A DNA stretch of 28,552 bases from Sphingomonadales bacterium UBA6174. Lineage in GTDB: Bacteria > Pseudomonadota > Alphaproteobacteria > Sphingomonadales > Sphingomonadaceae. Each line of letters opens with the position of its first letter. The first letter of the stretch is position 1. Positions 24,537 to 28,552 of the stretch are shown here, piece by piece. The position numbers and the translations under genes are program-made. Under the pieces are notes generated by a model. It did no database searches. It was not told where the DNA came from and worked only from the letters and a program-made list of their open reading frames with translations. The stretch spans positions 1-28,552 of the forward strand of contig DITW01000025.1 in the NCBI GenBank assembly GCA_002422945.1, read 5' to 3'.

Positions 24537-26639
24537 ATGAGTGAGTTGCGTAAAATTGATGAGTCGGTCGAAAAATTTATCATGGAATGGCGGGAATCCG
24601 GTGGATCGGAACTCGCCAATACCCAAAGTTTCATCAACGGCCTGTGCGCCCTGATCGGCGTCGATCCGCCGCGCGTCAGTCGCGGTGTCGATACGCATGA
24701 TGATTATGTCTTCGAACGCGGCGTGTTTCAGGACAATGGCGATGGCTCCCACAGCTTTGGCCGCCTCGATTGTTACAAAAGAAATTGCTTCATTCTGGAG
24801 GCCAAGCAAGGCAGCGATGCCGACCGGAAATCCGCCGCCGCCGGGCAAGAGGATCTCGACCTGTTCGGCCAAGATGCGAAGACCCGGGTCCGGCGCGGCA
24901 GCGCGCGGCGCGGGACGCCCAATTGGGCCAAGGTGATGGTGCAGGCCAAGGGACAGGCCGAACGTTATGCCAAGGCCTTGCCGGTCGATCATGGCTGGCC
25001 GCCGATCATCATGGTCATGGATATCGGCTATTGCATCGAAGTCTATGCCGATTTCACCGGCACCGGCAAAGCCTATACCCAATTTCCCGACCGGGCGCGG
25101 TATCGCATCATGCTCGATGATTTGCGCGATGAGGAGGTCCGCACCCGGCTGCACACCATCTGGACCGCGCCGAAAACGCTCGATCCGGCGATCCAATCGG
25201 CCAAGGTCACGCGCGAAATTGCCGATCTGTTGGCCAAGGTGTCAAAACGGCTGGAGGCGCGGGGCTATCACCCGGAAAAGGTCAGCGGTTTCCTGATGCG
25301 GATCCTGTTCACCATGTTTGCCGAGGATACCGAGGTCCTGCTGCCCAAGGACAGTTTCAAGACCCTGTTGCAAGAGCATCTCGATCACCCGGACATGCTC
25401 CATCATTCCCTCTCGGCCCTGTGGAAGGCGATGGACAAGGGCGATTTTTCGCCTGCGCTGCGGCAAAAGATCAGGCATTTCAACGGCTATTTGTTCAAGA
25501 CCAACGATGCGTTGGAACTGAATGCGGATGAACTGAAAGTCCTGATCGAGGCCGCGTCAAAGGATTGGACCGAGGTTGAACCCGCGATTTTCGGGACATT
25601 GCTCGAACGCGCGCTCAACCCCAAGGAACGGGCGAAACTGGGCGCGCATTATACCCCGCGCGCCTATGTCGAACGGTTGATCGCGCCCACTATCATGGAG
25701 CCGTTGCGCGATGATTGGAACGGGGTGCGCGTCGCCGCCGCCGAATTGATCGGCGCGGACAAGGCGGATGAGGCGGCGGCGTTGGTCGAACAATTCCACG
25801 GCAAATTGGCGCAAATCCGCGTGCTTGATCCGGCGTGCGGGGCCGGCAATTTCCTGTATGTCGCGATGGCGCGGATGAAGGAATTGGAAGGCGAGGTCAT
25901 TGATCTGTTGATCGAATTGCGCGGCGATGGCGGCCAGCATCAATATGTCGCGGAATTGAGCGGCCACACCATCACGCCCGAAAATTTTCTGGGGATCGAG
26001 ATCAACCCAAGGGCGGCGGCGATTGCCCAATTGGTGTTGTGGATTGGCTATCTCCAATGGCATTTTCGGGTGAATGGCAAGGCCAAAGCCCCGCCCGAAC
26101 CGATTTTGCGCGACATCCGCACCATCGAAAATCGCGATGCCCTGATTGAATATGATGACAAAATACCGGAACGCGATGAACGCGGCATACCGATCACCCT
26201 CATTTGCCAACATCATGACCGCATCGATGATCTGGTGGCCACGGCCTATGGCTGGCCCAAGGATCTGGCGGAGGACGAGATATTGACGCGGCTGGTCGCG
26301 TTGAATGCCGCACGGGTGGCGGAGGAGGCCAAGGGACTGATCCGCTGGCTGCGGCCCGCATATCAGGCCCCGTCTTATGTCGCGCCGGTGGCCGATCGGC
26401 TCGATCTGGGCGAGGCGGCGGTCGTGCTGCGGGACAATGTCATCCCTTGGCCTGTCAGCCTGCCGGACCGGGTGGTCGCGGTGCAATCCGTCTTGTCCGC
26501 CGCCCGTGGCCCATTGGCGGCGCAAGAGGTCGCCCGCAATTTCAGGGGCAAGAACGCGCAAACGGTCAAACCCGTTTTGGATGCACTGGCGGGCCTTGGC
26601 ATGGCGCGGCGGTTGAACAACGGCAAATATGCGGCGTGA
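24537..26639 (+). CDS. MmeI-like type IIG restriction-modification protein, internally deleted
   Basis: A 700-aa member of the large single-chain DNA methyltransferase/endonuclease family, normally about 1000 aa or more. The N-terminus has the nuclease signature D78-x9-E88-x-K90 (RLDCYKRNCFILEAKQG), the same D-x9-ExK spacing as MmeI. A helical spacer follows, then AHYTPRAYVERLI (about 370) and SAM-binding motif I LDPACGAGNFLY (about 430-441), then the NFLGIEINPRAAAIAQLVLWI region. At about residue 551 (near 26190) the methylase sequence stops after DERGIPIT and goes straight into the C-terminal LVATAYGWP segment and winged-helix-like end. Catalytic motif IV (NPPF/Y) and the target-recognition domain are absent, although the frame is intact. 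It is therefore probably inactive as a methyltransferase. No partner gene is nearby. ATG 24537 is chosen over TTG 24501; neither has a clear ribosome binding site. Confidence 0.85.
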   Translation: MSELRKIDESVEKFIMEWRESGGSELANTQSFINGLCALIGVDPPRVSRGVDTHDDYVFERGVFQDNGDGSHSFGRLDCYKRNCFILEAKQGSDADRKSAAAGQEDLDLFGQDAKTRVRRGSARRGTPNWAKVMVQAKGQAERYAKALPVDHGWPPIIMVMDIGYCIEVYADFTGTGKAYTQFPDRARYRIMLDDLRDEEVRTRLHTIWTAPKTLDPAIQSAKVTREIADLLAKVSKRLEARGYHPEKVSGFLMRILFTMFAEDTEVLLPKDSFKTLLQEHLDHPDMLHHSLSALWKAMDKGDFSPALRQKIRHFNGYLFKTNDALELNADELKVLIEAASKDWTEVEPAIFGTLLERALNPKERAKLGAHYTPRAYVERLIAPTIMEPLRDDWNGVRVAAAELIGADKADEAAALVEQFHGKLAQIRVLDPACGAGNFLYVAMARMKELEGEVIDLLIELRGDGGQHQYVAELSGHTITPENFLGIEINPRAAAIAQLVLWIGYLQWHFRVNGKAKAPPEPILRDIRTIENRDALIEYDDKIPERDERGIPITLICQHHDRIDDLVATAYGWPKDLAEDEILTRLVALNAARVAEEAKGLIRWLRPAYQAPSYVAPVADRLDLGEAAVVLRDNVIPWPVSLPDRVVAVQSVLSAARGPLAAQEVARNFRGKNAQTVKPVLDALAGLGMARRLNNGKYAA

Positions 26640-26663
26640 TGGGGGGATTGTTGTTGCGGTGGG

Positions 26664-26689
26664 TTGTTTTTCAATGGACTGAAAAACAA
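26664..26689 (+). terminator. AT-rich hairpin behind the restriction-modification gene
   Basis: TTGTTTTTCA and TGAAAAACAA form a perfect 10-bp stem with a 6-base loop, 25 bp after the stop codon, followed by TGATTTTAATTT. It is a plausible weak bidirectional terminator, though the stem is AT-rich. Confidence 0.4.
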
Positions 26690-26953
26690 TGATTTTAATT
26701 TATGCAATCGATTGTTGAAATTTTCGAAAATCTCTTTATCATCACCTGCCAACACGCCGTGTTCGCCCCGCGCACGCCATGCCGGGGGATAGAGAGCATT
26801 TGGCAGATAGTTTGGATGGAGGTGGATCTTGACCCCTGACAAGTGCGTAAATCTGCGCTAGCCTGATTGCGGCGCGTTTAACGATGCGCCATTGTGTGCG
26901 TTACATAGATATTCTTCCACCTTCACCTCCCCAGAAGAAAGAGGATCCCCATT
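26690..26953. other. Intergenic region upstream of pdhA
   Basis: The left part (26690-26750) is AT-rich and featureless. A minus-strand frame around 26690-26842 has plausible composition but no start with a ribosome binding site and no family I recognise, so it is not called. The right part holds the probable pdhA promoter and a small hairpin (GGCGC/GCGCC, 26871-26890) in the leader. Confidence 0.4.
26836..26864 (+). promoter_or_regulatory. Probable pdhA promoter
   Basis: CTGACA (26836-26841), a 17-base spacer and TAGCCT (26859-26864) fit an alphaproteobacterial housekeeping promoter; TTGACC at 26829 overlaps as an alternative -35. Transcription would begin about 80 bp before the pdhA start. 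Confidence 0.45.
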
Positions 26954-27991
26954 TTGGCCCGCAAACCGGCACCTAAACCGCCTGTATCCGCTACATTGCA
27001 TCCCCCTGTCCCCCAGCGCCATGGCGCCAAGGTGGAGGAGATGTTGGAATTCTACCGCCAGATGGTGCTGATTCGCCGGTTCGAAGAACGGGCCGGGCAG
27101 CTATATGGCCTTGGCCTGATTGGCGGTTTTTGCCATTTGTATATCGGGCAGGAAGCGGTCGTTGTCGGCATGCAGTCGGCGATTACGCCGGGCAAGGACA
27201 GCGTGATCACCGGTTATCGCGATCATGGTCATATGCTGGCGCTTGGGATTGATCCCAATCTGGTGATGGCGGAATTGACGGGCCGTGCGGCGGGCATCAG
27301 CCGGGGCAAGGGCGGGTCGATGCATATGTTCTCGGTCGAACATGGCTTTTTCGGCGGGCATGGGATTGTGGGGGCGCAGGTATCGCTCGGCACCGGGCTC
27401 GCGTTCAAGCATAAATATGCCGATGATGGTGGCGTGTGCCTTGCCTATTTCGGCGATGGCGCGTCGAACCAAGGCCAGGTCTATGAATGTTTCAACATGG
27501 CCGAATTGTGGAAATTGCCGATCATCTATGTGATCGAGAATAACCAATATGCGATGGGGACGAGCATCAACCGCGCGTCCGCCGAGGATCAGCTTTATCG
27601 TCGGGGTGAAAGCTTCCGCATCCCCGGTATTCAGGTCGATGGCATGGATGTGCTGGCCGTGCGGGGTGCTGCGACGGCGGCGCTCGAATGGGTGCGGGGC
27701 GGCAATGGCCCGATCATTTTGGAAATGAAGACCTATCGCTATCGCGGCCATTCCATGTCCGACCCGGCCAAATATCGGTCGAAGGAAGAGGTGCAGGCGA
27801 TGAAGGATAATCGCGATCCGATTGACCATCTCAAGGCGGAATTGCTGGATCATGGCGTGACCGAGGATCAGCTGCGTGTGATCGACAAGGATATTCGCGC
27901 GTTGGTGTCGAAATCGGCGGAATTCGCCGAACAATCGCCGGAACCGGATGTGTCCGAACTTTATACCGATGTGCTGGTGGGGCAATATTGA
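26954..27991 (+). CDS. pdhA: Pyruvate dehydrogenase E1 component, alpha subunit
   Basis: A 345-aa ThDP-dependent subunit that, with E1-beta, decarboxylates pyruvate and transfers the acetyl group to lipoyl-E2 in the pyruvate dehydrogenase complex. The ThDP/Mg motif starts at G167-D-G169 and ends at N196-N197 (GDGASNQ ... VIENNQY). The pre-motif HGFFGGHGIVGAQ and the loop YRYRGHSMSDPAKYRSKEEV (the region phosphorylated in mitochondrial enzymes) are intact. The N-terminal 20 residues are a Pro/Lys-rich extension seen in alphaproteobacterial PdhA. The start is a TTG at 26954 with AGAGGA eight bases upstream; no in-frame ATG fits better. Its stop overlaps the ATG of pdhB by one base (TGATG), indicating coupled translation. 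Confidence 0.97.
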   Translation: MARKPAPKPPVSATLHPPVPQRHGAKVEEMLEFYRQMVLIRRFEERAGQLYGLGLIGGFCHLYIGQEAVVVGMQSAITPGKDSVITGYRDHGHMLALGIDPNLVMAELTGRAAGISRGKGGSMHMFSVEHGFFGGHGIVGAQVSLGTGLAFKHKYADDGGVCLAYFGDGASNQGQVYECFNMAELWKLPIIYVIENNQYAMGTSINRASAEDQLYRRGESFRIPGIQVDGMDVLAVRGAATAALEWVRGGNGPIILEMKTYRYRGHSMSDPAKYRSKEEVQAMKDNRDPIDHLKAELLDHGVTEDQLRVIDKDIRALVSKSAEFAEQSPEPDVSELYTDVLVGQY

Positions 27992-28552
27992 TGTCGATGG
28001 AATTGAAGATGCCCGCGCTTTCCCCGACGATGGAGGAAGGCACGCTCGCCAAATGGCTGGTGAAAGAAGGCGATGTCGTGAAGGCGGGCGATGTGCTGGC
28101 CGAGATTGAAACCGACAAGGCGACGATGGAATTCGAAGCCGTGGACGAAGGGGCGATCACCCAGATCCTGATCCCCGCCGGGACCGAAGGGGTGAAGGTT
28201 GGCACGACCATCGCCCTGATGCAGGGTGATGGCGAAGAGGCTGCGCCTGCGCCGGTCGCTGCTGCTGCGCCAGTGGTGGCAGTGGCTGAGGTTGCGCCGC
28301 CCAAGCCGGTGGCGGCTGCGGTGGTTGTTTCGGAACCGAGCCATGACGGCCCCAGCGTCCGCCTGACGGTGCGCGAGGCACTGCGCGATGCGATGGCCGA
28401 GGAAATGCGGAAAGATGACCGCGTGTTCGTCATGGGCGAAGAGGTCGCGCAATATCAGGGCGCGTATAAGGTCACCCAAGGCTTGCTCGATGAATTCGGG
28501 GCGCGCCGCGTGATCGATACGCCGATCACCGAACATGGCTTTGCCGGGATCG
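27991..28552 (+). CDS. pdhB: Pyruvate dehydrogenase E1 component, beta subunit with N-terminal lipoyl domain (cut by window edge)
   Basis: The first 187 codons are present. Residues 1-78 form a biotinyl/lipoyl domain with the lipoylation site K43 in EIETDKATMEFEA. An Ala/Pro/Val-rich flexible linker follows (about 80-120), and then the E1-beta pyrimidine-binding domain starts at about 124 (VRLTVREALRDAMAEEMRKD, then VMGEEVAQYQGAYKVT). A lipoyl domain on E1-beta, in addition to E2, is a known feature of alphaproteobacterial complexes. ATG 27991 overlaps the pdhA stop; a second ATG two codons later is possible. The C-terminal transketolase domain lies beyond the window. Confidence 0.97.
   Translation, partial: MSMELKMPALSPTMEEGTLAKWLVKEGDVVKAGDVLAEIETDKATMEFEAVDEGAITQILIPAGTEGVKVGTTIALMQGDGEEAAPAPVAAAAPVVAVAEVAPPKPVAAAVVVSEPSHDGPSVRLTVREALRDAMAEEMRKDDRVFVMGEEVAQYQGAYKVTQGLLDEFGARRVIDTPITEHGFAGI

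Noticed and set aside
24107..24637. Upstream extension of the MFS transporter reading frame (about 177 extra residues)
   Set aside because: It runs through the palindromic repeat cluster; the translated Arg/Asn-rich, repeating sequence is the usual artefact of these repeats.
26690..26842. Minus-strand frame between the restriction-modification gene and pdhA
   Set aside because: Its composition is plausible, but it begins only at a TTG without a ribosome binding site, runs on antisense into the restriction-modification gene, and matches no family I know.
27101..27985. Long minus-strand frame opposite pdhA
   Set aside because: Antisense shadow of a highly biased GC-rich gene; the plus-strand product is unmistakable.

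Overview
The window looks like chromosome of an alphaproteobacterium, most likely a member of the Sphingomonadales. The support is indirect: GC-rich coding sequence with AT-rich spacers, a pyruvate dehydrogenase E1-beta gene with a fused lipoyl domain, a full-length NdvB-type cyclic glucan synthase, a cold-shock gene followed by a small Lys/Ala-rich gene, a sequence matching the EcfG general-stress promoter pattern, and interspersed palindromes starting CGTCATTGCGAG. No rRNA, tRNA, CRISPR array, transposase or phage gene was seen.

Layout. 1-153 (minus) is the start of a PAS-domain protein cut by the window edge, followed by an AT-rich spacer and one doubtful 71-aa ORF. 876-10943 (minus) reads, in transcription order, two-domain universal stress protein, 2827-aa cyclic beta-1,2-glucan synthase, and Host_attach-family protein. 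A candidate EcfG promoter lies at 11102-11127, immediately behind the terminator of the next gene group. 11270-13979 (minus) is a translationally coupled trio of erythromycin-esterase-like protein, alpha/beta hydrolase and phosphoribosyltransferase, with ATGA overlaps at both junctions. 14102-14398 (minus) is a small soluble protein and 14538-14705 (plus) a 55-aa single-span membrane protein.

14721-19248 is a surface-polysaccharide region with a two-component gene. It holds a family 2 glycosyltransferase, an O-antigen ligase/polymerase-like membrane protein, and a rearranged locus. In that locus a glycosyltransferase has been cut by an inversion of about 450 bp: its N-terminus is on the plus strand (17210-17389), while its middle is on the minus strand, fused in frame to the receiver domain of a hybrid histidine kinase. 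Both genes end up chimeric.

19831-22769 (plus) carries cold-shock protein, a DUF6481-like protein, a terminator and an oligopeptidase A-like M3 peptidase. 22778-24049 (minus) is a Bcr/CflA-type MFS transporter. Behind it, 24137-24453 is a cluster of seven palindromic repeat arms with a visible duplication. 24537-26639 (plus) is an MmeI-like restriction-modification protein that keeps its nuclease and SAM-binding motifs but lacks the catalytic NPPF/Y motif and the target-recognition region. 26954 to the end starts the pyruvate dehydrogenase operon (pdhA, pdhB cut by the window edge).

The strongest observation is the reciprocal in-frame glycosyltransferase/histidine kinase chimera. Next are the internally deleted restriction-modification gene and the proposed stress control of cyclic glucan synthesis. 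I did not identify a convincing new multi-gene system.
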